A stretch of 64,000 nt of DNA from Serilophus lunatus (lineage: Eukaryota > Chordata > Aves > Passeriformes > Eurylaimidae), in NCBI GenBank assembly GCA_013399895.1, contig VXBA01005582.1, positions 62,325-126,324 on the forward strand, read 5' to 3'. The position numbers were made by a program, and so were the translations under genes. The notes under the pieces were generated by a model. It did no database searches. It was not told the origin of the DNA and saw only the letters and a list, made by a program, of their open reading frames with translations. Shown here in pieces: positions 39,381 to 50,619 of the stretch. Position 1 is the first letter of the stretch, and the number at the start of each line of letters is the position of its first letter.

Positions 39381-39752
39381 AATCACAGAATATGCTTAGT
39401 TAGAAGGGACCCACAAGGGTCATTGAAGTCCAACTCCAGCCTCTGTGCAGGACCATCCACAAGAGTCTTACCATGTATCTCAGAGTGTTGTCTAAATGCT
39501 TGTTGAATTCTGGCAGGCTTGGTACCATGACCACTTCTCTGGGGAGCCTGTTCCCACCACCCTCTGGATGAAGAACCTTTCTCTGGTATCTAAGCTAAAC
39601 CTCCCCTGACACAACTTCAGGCCATTCCCTTCAGTTCTGTCACTGATCACCACAGAGAGGAGATCAATATCTGCCCCTCCACTTCCTCTCATGAGAAAGT
39701 TGTAACTGCAGTGAGGTCTCCCCTCAGTCTCCTTTTCTCCAGGCTGAACAGA
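39381..39752 (-). mobile_element. CR1 LINE 3' fragment, 5'-truncated
   Basis: Read on the plus strand this begins AATCACAGAATATGC, continues with AGAAGGGACCCACAAGGGTC and GTCCAACTCC, and later shows the CCTGTTCCCACCACCCTCT, AACCTCCCCTGACACA and CTTTTCTCCAGGCTGAACA blocks. That order matches the complement of a CR1 3' region. It is therefore a minus-strand copy of about 370 bp, moderately diverged and 5'-truncated. A 91-codon minus-strand frame inside it is not a gene. Confidence 0.93.
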
Positions 39753-40729
39753 TGAAGTGAAATACATGGCAGTGATACGTTAAGTGGGATTTGCTGTATT
39801 TGTCACAGCAGTGCCACAGATCACTTGCATCCAACAAGTTAAAAAGACAAATGATGACAATATGATGGCTATTTCTGTGTGTACAAATAGGAGTAATTTT
39901 ACTTACTTCTTGAAGTAAGGCTCATTTTAGAAGATTTTGGGGATGGAAGGCAGGGAATAGAGAAGAACTATCTTAAGTACCTCTCAGAGTACCTTGATAC
40001 AGAGCCCTGTAAGCCCGTATCAGCAGTTTAAAGGGAATCTAGCTTAACTAGTTGGCGCACATAGCTATACTTAAATATGAGTGAACTTCCTTACTTCTGT
40101 GCCAGCCACTGAGACCTTAGGAACCCTGGAGAAACTGTTTCAGTCCCACAGTCTGGTGCAATTGCTGTGATAAAAAGGCTAGTGTAGACTTGGCATCAGC
40201 TCCAAGAGCCTCACACAGAGTGAACTGTCTGAAATTTGATTTGTCCTACCCTGTGAGGTGTACTTTTTAGTGGTGTCAAGGAATTTGTTTAAAAATGGAG
40301 ATTCTAGAAATCTTACCTGTTTTGAACTCATGACTTCATGCACACAAGAACAGACACACATTTAACTGAAAATGCACATCTGGAAGACGGCTGTAAATGC
40401 CATTGGCTTTTGTGAATGGTAAAAAGATTGGATAATGTTTTATGTGAGCTTCTGATAATATCACTTCTAAGGGATATTATTCGCGTCTGAATCATCCATT
40501 TGTTTGCATGCTGTTCTCTCTCACTACAGCTACTTCAGGGCTTTCTCACATGATCTGCCAAAAATTAGTCACCATCCTTGTGACATTGTGTACAACCTCA
40601 TCTTCTCCTAAGGGCCAAGGGTTTTATTCCAGTTGTATTGTAGTGGGAGTTTGGGTCAGTGCTTTTGTTGTGGCTCTTTGGAGCTGGGTCTCTGATTCTG
40701 GCTGCTGTTTGTTTTGGGAACCAAGAGGG
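39753..40729. other. Unique non-coding DNA upstream of a TATA-containing segment
   Basis: No gene is visible. Overlapping frames on both strands in 40508-40882 show no recognisable motif. Confidence 0.6.
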
Positions 40730-40863
40730 TATAAAAAGATCCCGTTGTGGTAAAACAGCAGAAACATCTGCTGAAGAGTGGGAGGAGGAGGCTGCAAACC
40801 AAATGCAGCTTGCAGTTCCTCCTCCTCCACTCTCACCACTAGATACGAACCTGCTGTAATAAA
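40730..40863 (+). promoter_or_regulatory. Compact TATA box / twin hairpin / poly(A)-signal segment
   Basis: A good TATA box (GGTATAAAAAG, core 40730-40737) predicts transcription starting near 40758-40762. A 7-bp perfect hairpin with a 4-nt loop lies exactly there (CAGCAGA 40756-40762, TCTGCTG 40767-40773). It is followed directly by a larger hairpin whose arms are GA-rich (40776-40791) and TC-rich (40818-40832), with one unpaired G and an inner CTGCA/TGCAG pair. AATAAA follows at 40858-40863. The spacing resembles the U3-R junction of an LTR or a tiny non-coding transcription unit. I could not find TG...CA ends with a target duplication, so the LTR reading is unproven. Each element alone could be chance. 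Confidence 0.25.
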
Positions 40864-43049
40864 AGGGCTGGCACCACAACACAGGCTCCAGAGGGAAACA
40901 GGTCTCAGGTCAGCCAGCTAAAGAAACCTCAAAAGAAAACATTAAAAGTGAATAAACATTGGAAATAGTTTTGGTAGATTAATTCACTCCATTCTGTCTG
41001 TAATGCAGTTCGGAAGTTGTATGTAAACTCCAGGGAAAAAGAAAGCAAGGCAAACTTCTGAACTGCTTCTGAACATAAAGTCAGCTCTTGCACATCAAAC
41101 TTTTGATTCCTTTATCAAAAAATGAATGAAACAGATGGAGAACAAAAATCACATAAATGGAGGAAGGTTTCAAATCACCCTCTGTAGTAACCACCTGAAG
41201 CATATGTACTTCTTGTTTGCTGCAGCTGAGTGCTTGCAGCCAGCTCTCTCCTTGGCTGGCTTGAGGGGTGAGAACAGTTGAAATTCTTTTATGTGCAGCA
41301 TGCATAATGTTTCATCATCCTCTGAAAAGCAAGCTGCTGATTTAATTACTGATGATTTATTACTTTTATTAGAATCAGAAGTCAGAAAATTCTGGGAAGT
41401 GGTAAAGATAGGAAGGTTTCTTATGAAAAGAGAGAATCATAATCTTAAGTGGGGTAGTTGTATGCTTCCTAAGGGAACAAAACAAACACACACTAGAAAC
41501 TTCATAAATAAATATTAGGTCATCTTGCTGAGAAGATGTAAAAAAAATAGATGAAAGCTTTAAGGTACTGCAGTTTAACTTAGTGGTCGAATTGTTGGTG
41601 TTCATAGCTTTGCCACATCCTTTCAACTTACTGATTTAATCAGTGTTCACACTGTCAGGACAAGGTGCAGAGAGCAAGCACAGAAATTGACTGGCAGCCT
41701 GTGTGTTTGATCTCCGCTCTGAAAACTATCCTTGCCCTTAGGTCTGGAGAGCTCTCTGCTTCAGATTCCTTCATATGGGATTGAAAGATGATGAAATTGC
41801 TGGAACTGAAACAGAGCAGTTGTTCTACCCATCTCTACCTGGTACTGCTCCGTGTTGGGTCAAGGCACTGACTGTCATGTGCCTCACCTGGCAGTAGCCC
41901 CAGTCCTATGGGATGTCTGACTTAGAGATGCCCTTGCTGCATGCTTCCCAACCTAGGGAGGAAAGGACAGGACTCTCAAAGGGATTTTGAAGCCATTTTT
42001 TGTCTGTTTCCTTTCTTACTGCTGCTGCTGTCCAGGGGTCAAGGATGGTAGTGTTTTGACTCGACTACACTGCTAAGCTTAGCCATACTCAAGAGAGACT
42101 GCCTGCAGCATTTGTACACCAGCAGTTAGGGTGAAGCATCTACCAAAGACATGGTTATATCCTAAATACATGTGAATAAAGCTCAGGATTGCACATACTG
42201 GCTTTCTGTAGCGGTCTCCACAGAATAAACCTCAGAATGACCGCTTTCTGCATTTCTTCAGAAAGTACAGTCCTTGTGTAGTTACCTTGGGTAGATGCTG
42301 TCAAGGAAAGACACGGTCGTATCTTATTGGAAAAGCTTTTGTGAGAATCGGTGTTTTAAATCTATGATTTGTGTTAACATAAATATTTGTGGTAATGAGT
42401 AGTTACACTTTATTAGTTCTGGTCTTATGTGTTTTTATACAGTTGGGGTAATACACATTTTGGATAAAAAAGGGCTTACACTCTTTCACATTGTCTGTCA
42501 AAATAGCACACCAGATTGCTACTAGATACGGATTTGATGGGGTTTACCCGTAAGCAGCACAAACCAGATACAGAGCTTATAATTGAGTGATACCATGATC
42601 CTTGGTAACATCTCAGTAACTGGGCCCATGTTTGCAGCAAAGCAGAAGGTTATGTGGGCTAAACAACATCAGCACCTGTCATGTCTGGAGTTTTGGTGAA
42701 CATTGCTGTGCCTCAGCTTTGAAAGACAGGAAAAAGAAGGGTCATTCTTTCTCTCTGATGATTCATTTGTGTTCCAGAGGAGGAGGGAGACAGTGTAATG
42801 GATATCTCAGCATTGCAGCCTTTTGTTTTTTTAATATATTACAGGTAATAGGAAGAAGTTTTGTATGTGGAACTTCTCTTACTATCATTCTGTGTATTTC
42901 TTTGTAAAAGGTCCTTGCTTTTACAGAAGAAGTGAATCCAGTCTGGATGGCAAAGAAGCTTGGAAATTACACATTTCAACATATATATCTGTTGGTTTCC
43001 TTTCTTCAAAAAAAAAAACCCCAAACATGTGGCATAATTTCTCTTTTAA

Positions 43050-43093
43050 ACCAGTTAAAATTACGGATCATACCAGTTAAAATTACGGATCAT
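43050..43093. repeat. Perfect 22-bp tandem duplication
   Basis: The 22-mer beginning ACCAGTTAAAATTACGGATC is present twice, adjacent and identical, at 43050-43071 and 43072-43093. With no mismatch between the copies, the duplication is probably recent or under correction. It may be polymorphic. Confidence 0.95.
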
Positions 43094-43307
43094 CTTGTGT
43101 TTGTGAAAGCATTGTTTAGTTTGAAGAGAAAATAATGGGGGACAGTACTTTGCAACTCAGGTCAATCAAGCACTTGAATTTCAAAAGATCAGTTCCTCTA
43201 ATTTCCTGACAAGATTGGTTGCAATTTTCCTCTATGCTTTTCTTGGTTTGTTTTAATTTATTTTTTTTAAGTTTAAAAACTTCCCTCCTCCTTTTCTTGT
43301 CATTTAG

Positions 43308-43374
43308 TTAGAACTGAAGTTTCTAGATTCACAGCTCATGAAATGCAGATTCCTGCTGCAGATCTCAGCTCTGG
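43308..43374 (+). other. Internal-exon candidate (67 nt) with strong splice signals
   Basis: A strong acceptor (CCTCCTCCTTTTCTTGTCATTTAG) ends at 43307. A strong donor (CTGG|GTAGGT) begins at 43375. Two of the three frames are open. One would start LELKFLDSQLMKCRF and the other RTEVSRFTAHEMQIPAADLS. I recognise neither, so even if spliced it could be a non-coding RNA exon. No flanking exon can be paired with it. Confidence 0.22.
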
Positions 43375-46300
43375 GTAGGTACGTAAATTTACATATTGCT
43401 TTTTTAAATTGGAAACTTTGAATTTTTGTCTGCCTGGACTGAGCAAGAACCTCAAAAAGAGAACTGAAATAATCCACAGTGTACTGCTTTTGAGTATGAA
43501 AGTTGTTTGTAATTTTTAATCATCTGTGAAAATTTAGTTTGAATTTTAATGCAACATTTTTTTTAATGTGCAACTTTACTAATACTTTAATCTTGTTTTG
43601 GTTTTTAGTCTTTCTATGCAGGAATAGATTCTGACTTGCTATTTTTTCCAGTATAGTTATGAAATACTGTTTAATACTTTCTGGAGCATCAGTCATTCCT
43701 TTCTCACCTTGTATGACAAGGTAAAAGATTGCTTCCTCTTGCAGACTTCTGTGTTCCACCTGTGTCCAAACCACCAGTGACGAATATTCTCCTCAAAGCT
43801 TTCTAGCAATAGAAACTAAACTTCAGATAACTGTCTAAAAAGCCCGTTTAAAGTCCAGTTGGCTCTGAAAATGTTTTGTGAGCTAAAGTTATGGGATGTT
43901 TTTACTTGGTTTGATTCCATTTTTGTCAATGTTTTATACTGTGTTGGAACTGCGGCATGAGACCACTCTGTGTGCACTAGTGGGAGATGTGGATAATTTT
44001 TGATGGTGGCTCAAAAGGGCAATTCAGCCTATAACTGGTTCCTGGTCACTAAAGCAGGAGATAATATACGAAATGGGAGAGCATGTTGGTAAAACACTGA
44101 ACTTTTTACTTTCTTGTTTTCATAGTTATTCTTTTGTGATAGCATATAAAATAAAGGAAAAAACTAATTCTCTGGAGCTGAGCAACATTGTGTAAACTGG
44201 TTGTATTAAATCATTTTAAATGTATCTTATGTTAAAAAAGCGTTCTATTTTGATGGCCGGTGGTCCTCTGGAAACATGTGCTGCTTTCAAATTTCTGTCA
44301 CCCAGTGCCCGCTGCCAAGCCTGTCAGCACTTTCATCTGAGCTGTCCTTATTCTTTCCTGCTGTGAGAAAGGATGACAGCTCATTTTATCTGCCTTGCAA
44401 GCAAACACAAAGGCTGGATTTCCTGCATGATTTTTTCTTCTCCTCCATGGGGATGAAAGCTTGTGTACGAAGAGAGGCTGATTAATGCCAGCTGTTTGAT
44501 TTGCAGCTAAGGATGGGTCCCAGCTGAAAGGCTGGAGACATTTTCCACCACGAGAACCAGTGCCCAGTTCTGAGATCCGTACCTATATCCCTTCAATAAC
44601 TTTTCCAAACCAAAAGTTTGGGCATCTCAGACACAGAGATTGTAAATCTAGATCTCCATGTTTGAGATTCAGTTGTCTGCATCTGTATTATATAATCTGT
44701 GTTCTGTACCTATCTTCATAAGGGTAATTAAGCCATTATAATACTCAATAGTAAACTATTTTTGAAAAAGGAAGTGCTGTGCCACCGAAGGTCTGAGAAG
44801 GGAGGGGGTTACAGAACAAGTGACTGATATCAGACTTCTGATGCAAGAGTTGAATGGAAGATTTGATTGAAGAATTTTACACTAGGGCCATTCTTCCCTT
44901 CTCCTCCCTTTTATTTCTGCCCTTTTTAATTTTACACCATCTGATCCCACTCTTTCCTAGAAGAAGCTTTGAGTGATTTGTAGAGAAGGAACAAAATCTT
45001 AGCAGTAGAACTGATTTCTAAAAAGCTGTTATGAGCAGGGCATCTTTCTGGGCAAACCCAACATATTTTGCGTATGATTTCCCAAAAGGGGAATATGCTC
45101 TGAAGCGTGCACTAAAGTGGATTTGTAAACTTGTTACTGTGGGAAGATCAGGCAGAGGAGACAGATTAGGCAGGACAAAGAGGGCTAAATGTCCAACAGA
45201 TATTGATATAATAATAAAGCATATCAAATCAATTTGAACATAAAGGGATGTATGTATTTATGTGCTTTTCTTTGGTGTGAGTTTTTTCATAATTTTTATT
45301 CTAGAAACCTGTGTGGCTTATGTATGTTGCTTGGAGCATGAAATTCTTTCTCCAGCTTTGTTGATGGGTTGTTAGTATTGCATGGGTTACTGCCATGTGC
45401 TGTAGGCCAGGAGCAGGGAACCATCTCCTTTGCTAAGGGCCAGTGAAGCTTTTTGAACACCCTTCTGCAGGCCATGTATTAACGCATACCTTTATGGTAT
45501 TCGATAGGAGCATATAGAAAATCAGCCACTGGTCATAGGAAATGAAGCTGTAGATTGTATGCGTTCAAAGAAGTGCTGGCTTTTGACTGCTGTCTGTTTA
45601 ATTTATGTTCTGTCTTAATTTGATTCAAAAAATTTAACTCAATGCTGTATGACTTTCATGGTACACAGCTAAAATGTACAATGCTGTCTTTGTCCTTTCA
45701 GCCTGGTTCTGCACCATAAACTGCTTTTTAAAAAGAAAGAAAACTTCATATTTATATTCGTTTCAGTTGTAATTTAGGATGCCAGATTTAAATATGAAGG
45801 ACAGTGAACTGTAGAGTTAATTGGTGCTGTGTGGGTTTGGTTCTCTACCTCCAGGTGACTGCACATGGGGCTTTCTGAAGACCTGTCTATGCTAAAAGCA
45901 AATGGAGCATGTTCGGATTGGAATATTGTCGTTGAATATTGTCATTGTTTTTGACATGTTTTAATTTGACTTTAGGCATTTTTACATGTTCTCAGCATTG
46001 AAAGAAACAGTACAGTCCTCTTTAATTTTTGCTATAACTTTTAACATTCATGTGGTATATGTTTTGAATTCCACAAGATAATACTTCTTTTTATAGCAAT
46101 ACTTCTAACTTACTTTCTTGAGAATCCCATGCTCCTCTTTCTGCTTTCCAATAGTTACTTGGCAAACTTCACAAAGAAGTTGAGTATCCTTAAGAGAAAT
46201 GTATTTTGCAATGTGGCAATTACAGCTGGCATGGAAGCGGTTCAGAATTATTGGTTGTATGGATAGCTTGTTTGGTCTGACTTTTTTTTTCCTTTATAGA

Positions 46301-49110
46301 GGGGCTCTGATTACTCTTTATTTTTACCCCTGATGTTTTCTGTGATGTATAATTTTCTTTCAATCAGATACTAAGCCAGCTGGATTCATGTTTCAAAACA
46401 AATTGATGCCTTTTCTTATTTTAAAACTTTTTTTAAAATTCTTTTTAGAAATCTTATAACTTGACAGGCGCTTCTGATTTAATAAAACTGTTCTTTTGGG
46501 AGTATTGTGTCCAAAATATTTTTTTTCCTCCATGGGAATAAAATACCTTTTAAAATTTTATTTTTCACTGTGTACCTTTTTAAAAAGTAGATGAATTCTA
46601 CGGAATTCGTTTCCTGGGGAAATTTCTTTAAAATGATGCTGGTTTTCATGCAGCTGCCTTCTCTGTCCAGCTACCTGTTTTTGTGTTGCTTTTGCTCTTT
46701 CCTTGACTTTATTATGCATTTTCCTCTGTGAATCTGCTCTTATATTCCCCTTTCTCTATAAACTCTCTTTGCAGATGAATATTTTACAGCTATGGTTTCT
46801 GCTTTCTGATATAACGTAGAGCAGTGTATGTGAGGTGATCTCTTTCTGGTACATACAGAGCTTTTTCATGGCAGCCTCTGCAGAATGAGGATAGAGCTTG
46901 GGGCAGAGAAATGTAGATTTAGTTATAAAGAGCTGTGAAATGTAAAGGAAGGTGCAATGTAAATGAGTACTTTGAGGGCAATTTGTGAAAGCTGAAAACA
47001 TGTTCAACTTTGGAATCATAGCTGAGCCTCTAAATTAGTGGTATCAGTGGGTTCTGGTTTGAGGGACTTGAGGAACGTTTAAATCAGAAGGGAGTTGGGA
47101 GAATGCTGAAGACACCAACGTGATACGGAAGACTGAAGTGAAACAAACAATACAGCAGATGTAAGAGAGGGCCATGTGATGACAGGGCTGCCCATGGAGG
47201 GAAGCTGAAGCTCTGTGTGTCAGTTGGCTGCCCACCTTGGTGTTGCCTGTCCATCAGCCTGTCTCTCAGGCACTTCCCTTACTGCCCGGGGAATGCTAGT
47301 GGCTGCAAATTGCCAGGAGAGGATCGGAAATAGAGAAAACAAGGGAGAGGAAATAAGGAATAGGAAAACAAAATGTGCTAGTAATTCCCAAAGCAAAGCA
47401 CTGTCATGATGTTGCTGAGTTGTTATGCATTTATACATGTTGATGTTGACTTCTCCTGTTATTTAGAAGGATCTGAATACTGTTTTTAAAGGCATTTGAA
47501 GATGAAAAACGAATTTCCTGAGACATATTTATGTGATCATTCCAGGCAAAGCTTAAGTCAGGAGCAAATGAGGAAACTGCTATCAAGCTGCTGCTTTTGT
47601 TTGTATAAACCAGCATCTCTGACCTATTTAGAACTAAGAGGTCTTAAAATCATTTCACTCAAAGACCATTTGACCTGTTTTTTTTTTCTTTCAATCGTAC
47701 TCCATTGAAATAAAATGCTCGTGTAAGAAACCATCCCTTATAAGGGGCCAATAAGAAATACGTGCTGAGTTTAAGTTCTGTATAACCTGTAGCAAAATGT
47801 AAGCTTAAGGCTGAAAATGAAAGGTATTAATAGAGATTGGATCCAGAACTGCACATGATGGCAGACTTTCTGAATTGCTCATAAAGTTCTATCTATAAAT
47901 ATCTTTTAAGGTGCTGTGGCATCCAGAAATTCTTTTTGCTTAGTGTGTGGGGAGTCATAAGCTCCTTTGAGACAAGAAAGCATCATCTATGATGTGATGC
48001 CAACCCACAAAGTTCAGAATTCCCTAAAGAAAAATAAGGTGTGTAGTAAAATTTCTAAAAAAGAAATTGGCTAGACATTTGGACTAAGTTATCTCAATGA
48101 TTGTTATGTATTATTGATAATTTTTTTTGTTCTATGGAGCAGAAAGAAGTATTAATGTGTTTGCAAGGTGAAACCCAGAAAGAAGCTTGATGCCCCCTCC
48201 CCATCTGTAAGCCTTTACTTTGAAAGTTTTGCGAAATATGTTTTTCAAGGATCTTTTCAGTTTCCATGACTGATGACTGAGCATTTGAAAAAATATGTTT
48301 TATGGCATAGATGTTGTTTTGAGTCCCAGCCTCTGCTATGATCTTTGGTATCAGCTTTGGCAGTCCCTTGTGGGTGGTAGCACAGCCAGCTCCCTGGGAC
48401 CCTTCCAGTTGCCTTACAGCAGATTTCTTTTGGAGAACATATACTAGGGTAATTGCCTCCAAAAAGAAAAAGAATAGTCTTTGGTCTTCTTTGGTAAGCG
48501 GAAATGTTGGCCTGACTTAGGATCCTTGAGGAAGAAAAAACTTGAGTTCTGGTTGCCATTGTGAAGTAGCATCTTTTGTTTGAGAGGCCCTCGGCGCCTT
48601 ACAAGCGTCTTGTCTTTGGAGAAGCTGTGCCCAGTCAGTCAGACATTGCTGCCAGCCAAAATAGCTCCAGCGAGGAGTCAATGAGTGCTCTGTTGTGTTC
48701 CCTTTGTCTGGACACATTTTAACAAAGCGCCTGTGTTAGCAGGGTGGTGGAAATGCCATGCCTTGCCACAATAACCTGAGTGGGGGCTACATTAAAAGTT
48801 TCCATTTTTAGCTTTTCTTAAAATAATGAAAGGGATTGTCTGGGGCAATGTTGATATGAAATGATACTTTGAACTACTGAGTAAATAAAACCACTGAACC
48901 TATGTGCTTTGAAGCTTTGAAGAAGCTATTGTGCAATGGTCGAGTTGTTCTTGTGTCTACCTGGAGTCAGAGGTGAAGTTAGCTAAAAACTAAAACTAAT
49001 TTTAAGTACAGCAGAATCTTTATTCTTGTCTTGAAGATAATCAAGATCTGACATTTAAGAATCAAAGCTTGTGGCAGATGAAAAGCCACAGAGTAAGTAC
49101 TTGGGAAACT

Positions 49111-49330
49111 GTGACCTTCCAGGCTCCGGGCTGCTGGAGCTCCCAAGCCCTTGGACTCCAGCCCTGCCTGGCCGGAGGCTCCATCCGTCTTCCAGGGCTG
49201 TAGGTCTTCTCACAGCCTACAGATGCTGCCTGTGCTGCCTCCTTGCAGCAATCCTGACCTGAGAGGCAGGAGGAGATGAGCTCTCTGCAGCCCCCAGCTG
49301 CACTTGTGTCAAGGCAGCACCCAGGGTGAG
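49111..49330. other. GC-richer patch with a possible non-coding exon
   Basis: This is the most GC-rich unique stretch outside the LTRs, with few CpG pairs. Inside it, an acceptor (GCTGCCTCCTTGCAG, ending 49248) and a donor (CCAGG|GTGAGC at 49325/49326) bound 77 nt that contain stops in all plus-strand frames. If it is spliced, it is a non-coding or untranslated exon. Confidence 0.18.
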
Positions 49331-50307
49331 CCTGTTGCTGAGGCAGGAACCTCCCGAGGGATGTGAAATGAGGGAGGAGAAACCTTTAGTTGGCCCCAGT
49401 TACATTAATTTTTGGCAGATTTAGACTGTTTATAGTAGCAATTTCCTGACATTACAAAATGTGGAAACTTGGGAAATTTGCAAACTGGAGAAGGCTAATA
49501 AATATTTGACTTGATATTTCCTTGCAAAAGCTTTTTCTCTGCTTGGAATGAGTCAAATATGTGTGTCAGAATGCCATTTAATGAAAATCCTTGGAGTTTG
49601 GTGGTGGTATGGGGACTTTTGCTTTGAGGTTATGGTGTTTGTTAGTTTGATTGTTTTTTCTAATATATATATAAAACTGATATTTTATGAGAAGTTGTTT
49701 TCCTAGCAGACTTCACTTTTCTTTTAAATAATATAAAAAAGATATTTCTTTGACCTTTTTTGGTTGTCTTTTTTGGTAGATTATGGATCAAAGTAGTATA
49801 GATTATAAATTAGTATAGACTATGGAGAAATAACTATGTTTGTGTCAGGTTGACTTTTGGTGGAATAAATTGAGATCTTTAGCCAAAGCAGATAGATCAG
49901 TGTTCACCACTGGTCTTAGTTGCCCAGTATGGCATGGAAGTTTGTAAAATGGAGGGGAGCAAAAGAAGCAAAGACAATGCAGTACATTTAAACTTAGAGA
50001 AAACTGCCTTTTCACTAAAGTAATGTAAATTTGGAATACTTTTTCTTAAAGACAAAACTGATGGCATTCGTAGTGCATTGTTTCCTTTTGCAGTTTTTGA
50101 TAGAGCATATTTCTTTAAAGTTTCCTGAATATTTACTTGCAAGCAGGTTATATGGTATTTGTGGGCTTACTGTTTTTTGGTGTTTATTAGCTCCATGTCA
50201 TGCTGCTCAGCGTAGTTTCCATGTTCTTCTCCCTTTAGTTGTAAACATCATCCCTGTCCTTCAATTTCTGTGGCTGCTGTCTGATAGCCTTCTTGTCATA
50301 GTCACAC

Positions 50308-50619
50308 AATCACAGAATTGTCTAGGTTGGAAAAGACCTCTGAGATCATCAGCCCATCCTATGACCTAACACTCCCCTGTCAACTGAACCATGGCACTCA
50401 TTGCCAGATCCAGTCTCTTCCTGAATACCTCCAGGACAGTGATTCTACCACCCCGCTGGGCTGCACATTCCAAAGCCCAATCACTCTGTAAAAAACTTTC
50501 TCCTAATGTCTGAACTAAAGCTCCCCTGGCACAGCTCGAGGCTCTGCCCTCTTGTCCCACTGCTGGTTGCCTGGGTGAAGAGGCTGACCCCCATCTTGCT
50601 ACAATCTCCTTTCAGGTAG
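50308..50619 (-). mobile_element. CR1 LINE 3' fragment, 5'-truncated
   Basis: The plus strand reads AATCACAGAATTGTCTAGG, then TTGGAAAAGACCTC, and later has TTCCTGAATACCTCCAGG, the CCCCTGGCACAGCT block and ends with CAATCTCCTTTCAGGTAGT. This is the familiar complement of a CR1 3' region, so the element lies on the minus strand. It belongs to a different subfamily from the copy at 39381, judging by the TTGGAAAAGACCTC versus AGAAGGGACCCAC blocks. Confidence 0.95.

Larger units (their letters stand above)
40864..50307. other. Unique non-coding DNA
   Basis: No recognisable gene is present. The interval contains a 22-bp tandem duplication at 43050, an exon-like segment at 43308 and a GC-richer patch at 49111-49330, each listed separately. 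Frames such as 45031-45237 and 48094-48462 carry no known motif. Confidence 0.65.
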
